Of a DNA stretch of 5,193 nucleotides, positions 1 through 5,193 are shown one piece after another; the stretch's first letter is position 1, and every line of letters begins with the position of its first letter. The position numbers and the translations under genes are program-made. The notes beneath the pieces are model-generated. The model did not search any database. It saw only the letters and a program-made list of their open reading frames with translations, and had not been told where the DNA came from. This stretch comes from Burkholderiales bacterium (GTDB taxonomy: Bacteria; Pseudomonadota; Gammaproteobacteria; Burkholderiales; Casimicrobiaceae), in NCBI GenBank assembly GCA_025935435.1, contig JAICVH010000215.1, forward strand, positions 1 to 5,193. Direction: 5' to 3'.

Positions 1-581
1 CGTTCCACGTAACGCGCCACGACGTCGACTTCGAGATTCACCTTGCTGTCCCGGGCGAGCTGTCCGAGCGTGGTCACGGCGAGTGTATGCGGGATCAGGT
101 TGACACTGAAGCGCGCGCCGTCGACTGTGTTGACGGTCAGGCTCACGCCGTCCACGGCAATCGATCCCTTGGGCGCGATGTAGCGATCGAGGCCATGCGG
201 AGCGTCAATGTCGAGCCGCCAGCTGCCCTGACGGTTCGGGTCGACCGGTGCAAGCGTTGCGACCGTCCCGACGCCATCGACGTGCCCGCTCATCAGATGT
301 CCGCCCAATCTATCGGCGAGGCGCAGCGCTTTCTCGATGTTGACGCGCGTTCCGACGTCGAATCCGGTCGTACATGACAGTGTCTCCTCGGACACGTCGA
401 ACGCGAGTTGCCGATCGTCGATCTGCACGACGGTCAGGCAGCAGCCGGCCACGGCGACGCTATCGCCTACCGCGACGTCCGCGAGCTCGAGGGTTCCTAC
501 GTCGACGCCGATCCGCACCCCATCGCCGGCGATCTGCCGCGCCGCGATTCGTCCGGTCGCCTGCACGATTCCGGTGAACAT
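1..581 (-). CDS. ribE: Riboflavin synthase (alpha subunit), 3' end cut off by window edge
   Basis: This cytosolic enzyme catalyses the last step of riboflavin synthesis, the dismutation of two 6,7-dimethyl-8-ribityllumazine molecules into riboflavin and the pyrimidinedione. I translated 193 complete codons without a stop. The protein opens with the family signature MFTGIV, and the two homologous lumazine-binding halves are visible. The first half has GCCLTV (about residues 46-51, including the conserved Cys48) and IEKALRLADRLGGHLMSGH (82-100). The second half has VDGVSLTVN (143-151), LIPHTL (162-167) and the NLEVD strand (182-186). E. coli RibC/RibE has 213 residues, so only a short C-terminal tail is missing. 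The ATG is fixed by the MFTGIV start and by a TGAGG Shine-Dalgarno sequence at 587-591, five bases upstream. It is the fourth gene of the glyA-nrdR-ribD-ribE run. The gene is also called ribC in some species. Confidence 0.96.
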   Translation of the reverse strand, partial: MFTGIVQATGRIAARQIAGDGVRIGVDVGTLELADVAVGDSVAVAGCCLTVVQIDDRQLAFDVSEETLSCTTGFDVGTRVNIEKALRLADRLGGHLMSGHVDGVGTVATLAPVDPNRQGSWRLDIDAPHGLDRYIAPKGSIAVDGVSLTVNTVDGARFSVNLIPHTLAVTTLGQLARDSKVNLEVDVVARYVE

Positions 582-586
582 CAACG

Positions 587-591
587 CCTCA
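587..591 (-). promoter_or_regulatory. Ribosome binding site of ribE
   Basis: On the minus strand TGAGG stands five bases before the ribE ATG (579-581). Because ribE is separated from ribD by 57 bases and does not overlap it, this site lets it be translated independently. That contrasts with the coupled starts of nrdR and ribD upstream. It also confirms the chosen ribE start. Confidence 0.7.
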
Positions 592-620
592 TGCCGCGAG
601 GTCGAACGAGAACATCGATC

Positions 621-638
621 CGCGCGAAACGACGCGCG
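621..638 (-). other. Perfect GC hairpin between ribD and ribE
   Basis: The two arms, 621-626 and 633-638, are both CGCGCG and pair perfectly around a six-base loop (TCGTTT on the transcribed strand). The hairpin starts directly after the ribD stop codon (639-641). It is not followed by a run of T on the minus strand, so it does not look like a classical intrinsic terminator. It could stabilise the 3' end of the upstream mRNA part or reduce expression of ribE relative to ribD. In DNA this rich in CG a six-base-pair stem of CG repeats can also arise by chance. Role not established. Confidence 0.4.
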
Positions 639-1805
639 TCATGCACGACCGCCGCGGATCCGCGCGACGATCCGCAGGTCGTCGCCGACACGATCGACCG
701 ACATCCAGTCGAGCGCAATACGTGCATCGAGCGACGCCAGCGGTACACCGGATTCAAACATGCCGCGCGCCGGATCACCAATGATTGCGCCGGCAATGTA
801 GACGACCAGCTCGTCGATCAGCCCGGCACGAAGCAGTGCGCCGTTCAGCTTGGCGCCGGCCTCGACATGCAACTCGTTGACCCCGCGCTGCGCCAGTTCG
901 CGCAGCATCGCGGCGAGGTCGACGCGACCTTCACCGTCCGGAATCGCGAGGGTTTCGGTGCCCGCGGGCCATTGGTCGTTGCGCGGCCCCGCGGTGATGA
1001 CCAGCGCATGGCCTTCGGCCAGGACGCGCGCATCCGCCGGCGTATCCGCGTGCCGGTCGACGATGACGCGCAACGGCTGTCGCGTCGTCGGTACGTCCCG
1101 CACGTCCAGACGCGGATCGTCGTGCAGCACGGTGCCGACGCCGGTCAGCACCGCGCATGCGCGCGCACGCCAGGCGTGACCGTCCGCCCGCGCAGCCGCC
1201 GCGGTGATCCACCGACTGTCGCCGTTCGCAAGTGCCGTGCGGCCGTCGATACTCGCCGCGATCTTGCTCCGTACCCACGGGATGCCGCGCTGATGACAGG
1301 AGAGGAATCCGACGTTGAGCGCGTCCGCCTCGGTCTGCATCAAACCCATGTCGACCACGATGCCGTGCGACCGCAGCCGCGCGGCGCCGCCCGCCTGCGC
1401 GGGATTCGGATCATGCGATGCGACGATTACCCGCGCAACGCCTGCCTCGAGCACGGCTTCGACACACGGTGGCGTGCGGCCGTGCCGGTTGCACGGTTCG
1501 AGCGTGACGTACATCGTGGCGCCCCGTGCGTCGCGTGCGTTGTCACGCGCATCGGCGAGCGCCGCCGTCTCTGCATGCGCTTCGCCGGCGCGCCGATGCC
1601 AGCCTTCGCCAATGACGCGCCCGTCGCGAACGATCACGCAGCCGACACGCGGATTGGGCGAGGTCGTAAACAGTCCGCGCGCCGCAAGCGCGAGCGCACG
1701 CGCCATGTACTGCCGATCTTCGTCGGTGAACTTCGGCCCGGCTTCACCGGCCGGCGAAGCGCCGTTTGCGCCCACCTCGTGCACGCGAGCGAAGTTTGCC
1801 GTCAC
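639..1805 (-). CDS. ribD: Bifunctional riboflavin biosynthesis deaminase/reductase RibD
   Basis: RibD carries out the second and third steps of riboflavin synthesis: deamination of 2,5-diamino-6-ribosylamino-4(3H)-pyrimidinone 5'-phosphate, then NADPH-dependent reduction of its ribosyl side chain. The protein has 388 residues (E. coli 367). The N-terminal deaminase domain (about 28-160) has SPNPRVGCVI (49-58), the HAE motif with His77 and catalytic Glu79, and EPC...TPPC with Cys105 and Cys114 completing the zinc site. The reductase domain (about 175-385) shows SKIAASIDGRTA (180-191), SRWIT (197-201), GVGTVLHDDPRL (222-233), VEAGAKLNGALL (314-325) and DELVVYIAG (331-339). About 20 residues precede the usual N terminus. 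The GTG start at 1803-1805 overlaps the nrdR stop as GTGA, which implies coupled translation; no strong ribosome binding site is visible. The zinc loop reads CNRHGRTPPC where E. coli has CSHHGRTPPC. All zinc ligands and the catalytic Glu are present, so activity is expected. Confidence 0.96.
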   Translation of the reverse strand: MTANFARVHEVGANGASPAGEAGPKFTDEDRQYMARALALAARGLFTTSPNPRVGCVIVRDGRVIGEGWHRRAGEAHAETAALADARDNARDARGATMYVTLEPCNRHGRTPPCVEAVLEAGVARVIVASHDPNPAQAGGAARLRSHGIVVDMGLMQTEADALNVGFLSCHQRGIPWVRSKIAASIDGRTALANGDSRWITAAAARADGHAWRARACAVLTGVGTVLHDDPRLDVRDVPTTRQPLRVIVDRHADTPADARVLAEGHALVITAGPRNDQWPAGTETLAIPDGEGRVDLAAMLRELAQRGVNELHVEAGAKLNGALLRAGLIDELVVYIAGAIIGDPARGMFESGVPLASLDARIALDWMSVDRVGDDLRIVARIRGGRA

Positions 1806-2287
1806 GCCGGGCGGCGCGCGCCCTTGCGTGGCGCGGGCACCGCTTCGACTTCCTTCAGCGCATCGCGAAAGTCGGACACGTCCTGGAACGACCGGTACAC
1901 GGAAGCAAAGCGGATGTACGCGACCTTGTCGAGCTTGTAGAGCTCTTCCATCACCATTTCGCCGAGCTGCCGCGACGCGATCTCGCGCTCGCCTAGCGAC
2001 AACACCTTTTGCACGATGCGGTCGATCGCCGCATCGACGAATTCGGTCGGCACCGGGCGCTTGTGCAACGCGCGCGCGAAACCGACGCGCAGCCGACCCG
2101 CATCGAATTCGGCGCGATCGCCGTTGGTCTTGACGACCTGCGGCAGCCGCAGTTCGACCGTTTCGTAGGTGGTGAAACGTTTCTGGCAGGCGGTGCAGCG
2201 GCGGCGGCGGCGAATGGAGTCGCCGGCTTCCGATACGCGCGAATCGATGACCTGGGTATCCGCGCTACCGCAGAAAGGGCATTTCAT
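1802..2287 (-). CDS. nrdR: Transcriptional repressor NrdR
   Basis: NrdR represses ribonucleotide reductase genes by binding NrdR boxes in their promoters, and it senses the ATP/dATP balance. The protein is 161 residues long, near the usual 150-160. The N-terminal zinc ribbon is intact with Cys3/Cys6 (MKCPFC) and Cys31/Cys34 (CTAC). It carries the conserved DSRVSE (15-20), the basic stretch RRRRRC and KRFTTYE (36-42). An ATP-cone domain follows (about 49-139), with VVKTNGDRAEFD (51-62) and the ending YIRFASVYRSFQDVSDF (124-140). The tail is short and basic (PRKGARRP). The ATG at 2285-2287 overlaps the glyA stop as ATGA, the stop overlaps the ribD start as GTGA, and the weak Shine-Dalgarno sequence fits translational coupling at both ends. 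I see no NrdR box in the visible intergenic DNA, so its targets lie elsewhere. Confidence 0.97.
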   Translation of the reverse strand: MKCPFCGSADTQVIDSRVSEAGDSIRRRRRCTACQKRFTTYETVELRLPQVVKTNGDRAEFDAGRLRVGFARALHKRPVPTEFVDAAIDRIVQKVLSLGEREIASRQLGEMVMEELYKLDKVAYIRFASVYRSFQDVSDFRDALKEVEAVPAPRKGARRPA

Positions 2288-3534
2288 GCCCGGTAGACGG
2301 GAAACTTGCGCGTCAGCGCGGCAACGCCGTTACGCGTGCGCGTCATCACTGCCTCGTCTTCCGGGGCATCGAGCACGTCTGCGATCAGGTGACCCAGTTG
2401 CTCGCATTCGATTTCACCGAAGCCGCGCGTAGTCACGGCGGGGCTCCCAATGCGAATTCCGGACGTCACGAACGGCTTTTCGGGATCGTTGGGGATGGCG
2501 TTCTTGTTGACGGTGATGTGCGCGCGCGACAGCGCCGCCTCGGCGTCCTTCCCGGTCACCTGCTTCGCGCGCAGGTCGACGAGGAACATATGCGAATCGG
2601 TCCCGCCCGATACGATGCGCAGCCCGCGTTCCTGCATGACCTTCGCGAGCACGCGTGCGTTTTCGAGCACGCGCTCCTGATAGATCTTGAAGTCGAGCGT
2701 GAGCGCCTCGCCGAATGCAACCGCCTTGGCCGCGATCACGTGCATCAGCGGACCGCCCTGCAGGCCGGGGAATACCGCCGAGTTGAGCGCTTTCGCATGC
2801 GCTTCCTTCATCAGCACGAATCCGCCGCGCGGACCGCGCAACGTCTTGTGCGTCGTGCTCGTCGTATAGTCGGCGAGGCCGACCGGGCTCGGATACACGC
2901 CCGCGGCAATCAAGCCCGCGTAGTGCGCCATGTCGACCATCAGCAGCGCGCCGACGTCATCGGCAATCGTGCGGAATCGCTTCCAGTCGATGACGCGCGA
3001 ATACGCAGAGGCCCCGGCGATGATCAGTTTCGGCTTGTGTTCGCGCGCGAGCCGTTCGGCAGCCGCGTAATCGATGAGCTCGGTCGCAGGATCGAGACCG
3101 TACGCGACGACGTTGAACCATTTGCCGGACAGGTTCACCGGCGACCCGTGCGTCAGGTGGCCCCCGTGCGGCAGGCTCATGCCGAGGATCGTGTCGCCCG
3201 GCTTCAGCGCCGCGAAGAACACCGCCTGGTTCGCCTGTGCGCCGGAATGCGGCTGCACGTTTGCCGCCTCCGCATGAAACAGACGCTTCACGCGATCGAT
3301 CGCCATTTGCTCGGCGATGTCGACGTATTCGCAACCGCCGTAGTAGCGCTTGCCGGGGTAGCCCTCGGCGTACTTGTTCGTGAGCTGTGTGCCCTGCGCC
3401 GCCATGACGGCAGGGCTCGCGTAGTTCTCCGACGCGATCAGCTCGATGTGCTCTTCCTGACGCCGGTTCTCGGCGCTGATCGCCTGCCAGAGTTCGGGAT
3501 CGGACTGCGCCAGGGTGACGGAACGGCTGAACAT
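2284..3534 (-). CDS. glyA: Serine hydroxymethyltransferase
   Basis: GlyA is a cytosolic PLP enzyme that interconverts serine plus tetrahydrofolate with glycine plus 5,10-methylene-tetrahydrofolate, the main source of one-carbon units. From the ATG at 3532-3534 the protein has 416 residues (E. coli 417). Visible signatures are EEHIELIASENY (27-38), NKYAEGYPGKRYYGG with Glu57, Tyr64 and Tyr65, HGGHLTHG (123-130) with the cofactor-stacking His126, the VDMAH segment (Asp201, His204), TTHKTLRGPRGG with the PLP-binding Lys230, and FVTSGIRIG (355-363). An in-frame GTG at 3541-3543 would add three residues (MGP). I prefer the ATG because MF matches related proteins and because the predicted transcript start near 3554 would leave the GTG only about 11 bases of leader. 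The stop overlaps the nrdR start by 4 bases. It is the first gene of the minus-strand run and is divergent from dctQ. Confidence 0.97.
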   Translation of the reverse strand: MFSRSVTLAQSDPELWQAISAENRRQEEHIELIASENYASPAVMAAQGTQLTNKYAEGYPGKRYYGGCEYVDIAEQMAIDRVKRLFHAEAANVQPHSGAQANQAVFFAALKPGDTILGMSLPHGGHLTHGSPVNLSGKWFNVVAYGLDPATELIDYAAAERLAREHKPKLIIAGASAYSRVIDWKRFRTIADDVGALLMVDMAHYAGLIAAGVYPSPVGLADYTTSTTHKTLRGPRGGFVLMKEAHAKALNSAVFPGLQGGPLMHVIAAKAVAFGEALTLDFKIYQERVLENARVLAKVMQERGLRIVSGGTDSHMFLVDLRAKQVTGKDAEAALSRAHITVNKNAIPNDPEKPFVTSGIRIGSPAVTTRGFGEIECEQLGHLIADVLDAPEDEAVMTRTRNGVAALTRKFPVYRA

Positions 3535-3560
3535 TGGACCCACGCGCCGGGAAAGCGCTC

Positions 3561-3591
3561 ATTTTAGCAGCCCGTCCCCACCCACTTGCAC
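3561..3591 (-). promoter_or_regulatory. Probable sigma-70-type promoter of glyA-nrdR-ribD(-ribE)
   Basis: On the minus strand the -10 element TAAAAT occupies 3566-3561. The best -35 candidates are weak: GTGCAA (3591-3586, 19-base spacer) or TGCAAG (3590-3585, 18-base spacer). Transcription would start near 3554 and give a leader of about 20 bases before the glyA ATG. That leaves no room for a riboswitch or attenuator ahead of glyA. The -10 match and position support the call; the -35 does not strengthen it. Confidence 0.5.
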
Positions 3592-3611
3592 AGCGTAGTG
3601 GCTGCAGAGCG

Positions 3612-3632
3612 TGTCGTGCGCCGCGCCCGACA
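3612..3632. promoter_or_regulatory. Imperfect 21-bp dyad, possible operator
   Basis: The arms TGTCG (3612-3616) and CGACA (3628-3632) are inverted repeats. The inner bases GCGC and GCGC (3618-3621, 3623-3626) also pair around the central C3622, so nine of ten symmetric positions match; only 3617/3627 does not. The dyad lies between the two divergent promoters. Its centre is about 51 bases before the predicted dctQ transcription start and about 68 before that of glyA. This position suits a dimeric regulator, most simply an activator of dctQM, whose promoter lacks a good -35. I cannot assign it to a regulator family. Confidence 0.35.
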
Positions 3633-3636
3633 GCCT

Positions 3637-3666
3637 GGCGTTTTTCGGCGGGCCTTCGCCTATAAT
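3637..3666 (+). promoter_or_regulatory. Probable promoter of dctQM with exact TATAAT and poor -35
   Basis: TATAAT at 3661-3666 is an exact -10 consensus in otherwise very GC-rich DNA. The expected -35 region (about 3637-3643, GGCGTTT) does not resemble TTGACA at 16-19-base spacing, and there is no extended -10 TGn. Transcription would begin near 3673, leaving a leader of about 86 bases before dctQ. A perfect -10 with a poor -35 suggests dependence on an activator, possibly through the dyad just upstream. Confidence 0.5.
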
Positions 3667-3671
3667 TCCGC

Positions 3672-3740
3672 GTCCGTCGCCGGTCGCTCGACGATCCGGC
3701 GCGAGAGGACGTCCGGCAACAGCAACCGGCGCAGCACGCC
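3672..3740 (+). other. Hairpin-rich leader of the dctQM transcript
   Basis: The leader can form a stem GCCGGTCG (3679-3686) with CGA (3692-3694) plus CCGGC (3696-3700), with one bulged T at 3695. The stem may be extended by GTCC (3672-3675) with GGAC (3707-3710). Smaller stems follow: CCGG (3713-3716) with CCGG (3726-3729), or GGCG (3728-3731) with CGCC (3737-3740), which compete with each other. I recognise no known riboswitch class. High GC content makes some pairing expected, so function is uncertain. Confidence 0.3.
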
Positions 3741-3748
3741 GCGCCGCC

Positions 3749-3754
3749 AGGAGG
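3749..3754 (+). promoter_or_regulatory. Strong Shine-Dalgarno sequence of dctQ
   Basis: AGGAGG ends four bases before the GTG at 3759-3761. It is the best ribosome binding site in the window and fixes the non-ATG start of dctQ. Confidence 0.8.
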
Positions 3755-3758
3755 ACCC

Positions 3759-4376
3759 GTGAACGCCCTGCTCACGCTGTCGCGCGCGATCGACGCGGTC
3801 ACCGAGCGTGTCGGCCGCATCGTGTACTGGCTCGTGCTCGTCGTCGTGCTCATCAGCGCGGCCAACGCCGTCGTACGCAAGCTGTTCAACTACAGCTCGA
3901 ACGCGTACCTCGAAATCCAGTGGTACCTGTTCTCGGTGATCTTCCTGTTCGGCGCCGGCTACACGTTGCTGCGCAACGAGCATGTGCGCATCGACATCAT
4001 CCAGGGCAAGCTGTCGGCGCGCGCACAGAACTGGATCGACGTGATCGGCATCGTGCTCTTCCTCTGGCCGATGTCGATCATCATCATGTCGCTTGCATGG
4101 CCGTTGTTCGTCGACTCGTATGCGCGTAACGAGGTCTCGACGAACGCCGGTGGCCTCATCATCTGGCCGGCGCGGCTGATGATTCCGGTCGGGTTTGCGC
4201 TGTTGCTGCTGCAAAGCGTGTCCGAGCTCATCAAGCGCATCGCATTCCTGAGGGGGCGCGGGCCGGACTCGCTCGAAAAACATCACGGCAGATCGGCCGA
4301 GGAAGAGCTCGCCGAGGAGATCGCACGCGAACGCGGCGTCGAGGCGGCGCCGGTGCTCGAAGGAAAGCAATCGTGA
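3759..4376 (+). CDS. dctQ: TRAP transporter small permease subunit (DctQ family)
   Basis: This is the four-helix membrane subunit of a tripartite ATP-independent periplasmic (TRAP) transporter. It pairs with the large subunit encoded next door and with a periplasmic binding protein for ion-gradient-driven uptake. The protein has 205 residues. Hydrophobic segments lie near 21-39, 54-71, 93-118 and 135-157. Family traits are NAYLEIQWYLFSVIFLFGAGYTL (48-70), the RNEHVRIDI turn (72-80) and EVSTNAGGLIIWPARLMIPVGF (125-146). A hydrophilic, charged C-terminal tail (about 164-205, with EEELAEEIARERG) is probably cytoplasmic. GTG start with AGGAGG upstream; the stop overlaps the dctM start by 4 bases as GTGA. 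The helix pattern and partner gene make the family assignment firm. The substrate is not readable; the sequence resembles the 2-oxoacid/lactate-type branch more than the sialic acid branch, from memory of the families. Confidence 0.93.
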   Translation: MNALLTLSRAIDAVTERVGRIVYWLVLVVVLISAANAVVRKLFNYSSNAYLEIQWYLFSVIFLFGAGYTLLRNEHVRIDIIQGKLSARAQNWIDVIGIVLFLWPMSIIIMSLAWPLFVDSYARNEVSTNAGGLIIWPARLMIPVGFALLLLQSVSELIKRIAFLRGRGPDSLEKHHGRSAEEELAEEIARERGVEAAPVLEGKQS

Positions 4377-5193
4377 CCGCCTGGCTGATCGCCAACATCG
4401 CGCCGCTGATGTTCTGCGGCCTGATCGTGACGCTGCTGATCGGTTTCCCCGTTGCGTTTTCGCTTGGCGCCGTCGGCATCCTGTTCGGGTTGCTCGGCAT
4501 CGAACTCGGCCTGCTCGATACATCGCTTCTGCAGGCGCTCCCGGAACGGGTGTTCGGCGTCATGTCGAACGACACGTTGCTCGCCGTGCCGTTCTTCACG
4601 TTCATGGGATTGATCCTCGAGCGCTCCGGAATGGCCGAGGATCTGCTCGATACGATCGGCCAGTTGTTCGGACCGCTACGCGGTGGCCTCGCGTATGCCG
4701 TGGTCTTCGTCGGCGCGCTGCTTGCCGCCACGACCGGCGTCGTCGCTGCAAGCGTGATTTCCATGGGCCTCATCTCGCTGCCGATCATGCTGCGCTATGG
4801 CTACGATCGGCGGCTGGCGACCGGCGTCATCGCGGCATCGGGAACGCTGGCGCAGATCATCCCGCCGTCGCTAGTGTTGATCATCATGGCAGACCAGCTC
4901 GGGCGCTCGGTCGGCGACATGTACGCGGGGGCCTTCATTCCAGGTCTCGTGCTGGCAGGCCTGTATGCAGTTTACGTGCTGGGCACGACGATCCTGCGTC
5001 CGAACTGGGCGCCGGCATTGCCGGTCGAGGCGCGCACGTTGCGCGAGCCCGATGGTTCGAGCGGCGTTCGATCGTTGATCGTGCTGGTGGTGATCGCAGC
5101 CATTTCCGCGGTCGCCTACGCGAAAGTGCGGATGGCCGATTCGCCGCTCGACGAAACGCTGGTCATCGCGACGAGCGTCGGCACCGGCGTTGC
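4373..5193 (+). CDS. dctM: TRAP transporter large permease subunit (DctM family), 3' end cut off by window edge
   Basis: This is the transport-domain subunit of the TRAP transporter, an inner-membrane protein of the ion transporter superfamily that moves the substrate with a sodium or proton gradient. The window holds 273 codons of a protein normally above 420 residues. It is strongly hydrophobic, with segments near 8-45, 69-83, 106-140, 150-172 and 185-208. Family motifs are LLAVPFFTFMGLILERSGMA (69-88), the hairpin-like AATTGVVAASVISMG (118-132), GTLAQIIPPSLVLIIMADQLG (157-177) and SVGDMYAGAFIPG (179-191). A soluble stretch (209-231) precedes another membrane segment (about 233-250). The GTG at 4373-4375 overlaps the dctQ stop, and AAGGA (4360-4364) gives a ribosome binding site. 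The binding protein gene is expected downstream or elsewhere. Confidence 0.94.
   Translation, partial: MTAWLIANIAPLMFCGLIVTLLIGFPVAFSLGAVGILFGLLGIELGLLDTSLLQALPERVFGVMSNDTLLAVPFFTFMGLILERSGMAEDLLDTIGQLFGPLRGGLAYAVVFVGALLAATTGVVAASVISMGLISLPIMLRYGYDRRLATGVIAASGTLAQIIPPSLVLIIMADQLGRSVGDMYAGAFIPGLVLAGLYAVYVLGTTILRPNWAPALPVEARTLREPDGSSGVRSLIVLVVIAAISAVAYAKVRMADSPLDETLVIATSVGTGV

Noticed and set aside
653..664. 12-bp palindrome CGCGGATCCGCG near the ribD 3' end
   Set aside because: It lies within coding sequence and such CG-rich palindromes are common at this base composition; no sign of function.
408..1940. 510-codon open frame on the plus strand opposite ribD, with other long plus-strand frames nearby
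   Set aside because: It lies antisense to ribE, ribD and nrdR, which have clear family motifs. Its product is rich in Arg, Ala and Asp with no recognisable domain, as expected of a shadow frame in GC-rich DNA.
2389..3567. 392-codon open frame on the plus strand opposite glyA
   Set aside because: It mirrors glyA codon structure, has an arginine-rich low-information product and no ribosome binding site, so it is a shadow of glyA.
3624..3645. Possible plus-strand terminator: CGCC/GGCG stem followed by TTTTT
   Set aside because: The stem has only four base pairs with a nine-base loop. No plus-strand gene lies upstream that would need terminating, and the region overlaps the dyad and promoter.
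3544..3758. Glycine or FMN riboswitch upstream of glyA or dctQ
   Set aside because: The glyA leader is too short, and the dctQ leader shows none of the conserved cores of the classes I know.
3660..4523. 287-codon minus-strand open frame opposite dctQ and the start of dctM
   Set aside because: The product is Arg/Asp/His-rich without domains, and it covers the dctQ promoter region antisense to two well-supported permease genes.

Overview
The window reads as a chromosomal, housekeeping-type stretch of a GC-rich betaproteobacterium. Burkholderiales or a close relative is the best guess, but I cannot name a genus. The reasons are strongly GC-biased third codon positions, a GlyA that reads like the betaproteobacterial/Burkholderia form, and glyA placed directly ahead of nrdR. 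I see no insertion sequence, phage gene, tRNA or rRNA gene, or CRISPR array, and no change in base composition that would suggest recent transfer. Annotated genes cover about 95% of the window.

Minus strand, right to left from about 3566 to 1: a compact four-gene run, glyA (serine hydroxymethyltransferase), nrdR (repressor of ribonucleotide reductase genes), ribD (riboflavin deaminase/reductase) and ribE (riboflavin synthase, whose 3' end is cut off by the left edge). glyA/nrdR and nrdR/ribD each overlap by 4 bases (ATGA and GTGA), so the first three genes are probably translationally coupled. ribE follows ribD after a 57-base gap. The gap holds a perfect GC hairpin right after the ribD stop and a good Shine-Dalgarno sequence for ribE. 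The run links one-carbon/glycine metabolism, control of deoxyribonucleotide supply and the early and final steps of riboflavin synthesis. nrdR-ribD linkage is familiar from other proteobacteria.

The only sizeable non-coding stretch, 3535-3758, separates the minus-strand run from a plus-strand transporter operon. It holds a TAAAAT -10 element for glyA, an exact TATAAT -10 element for the transporter genes without a good -35, an imperfect 21-bp dyad just upstream of that promoter, and a GC-rich leader that can fold into hairpins.

Plus strand, 3759 to the right edge: dctQ and dctM (cut at the right edge), the small and large membrane subunits of a TRAP transporter, overlapping by 4 bases (GTGA). 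No substrate-binding protein gene lies upstream of dctQ in the window, so it must be downstream or elsewhere. The substrate cannot be read from the sequence; similarity to the 2-oxoacid/lactate-type TRAP branch suggests an organic acid.

I found no clearly new biological system. The most worthwhile leads are the dyad/weak -35 arrangement of the transporter promoter, the ribD-ribE hairpin, and substitutions in the zinc-site loop of RibD.
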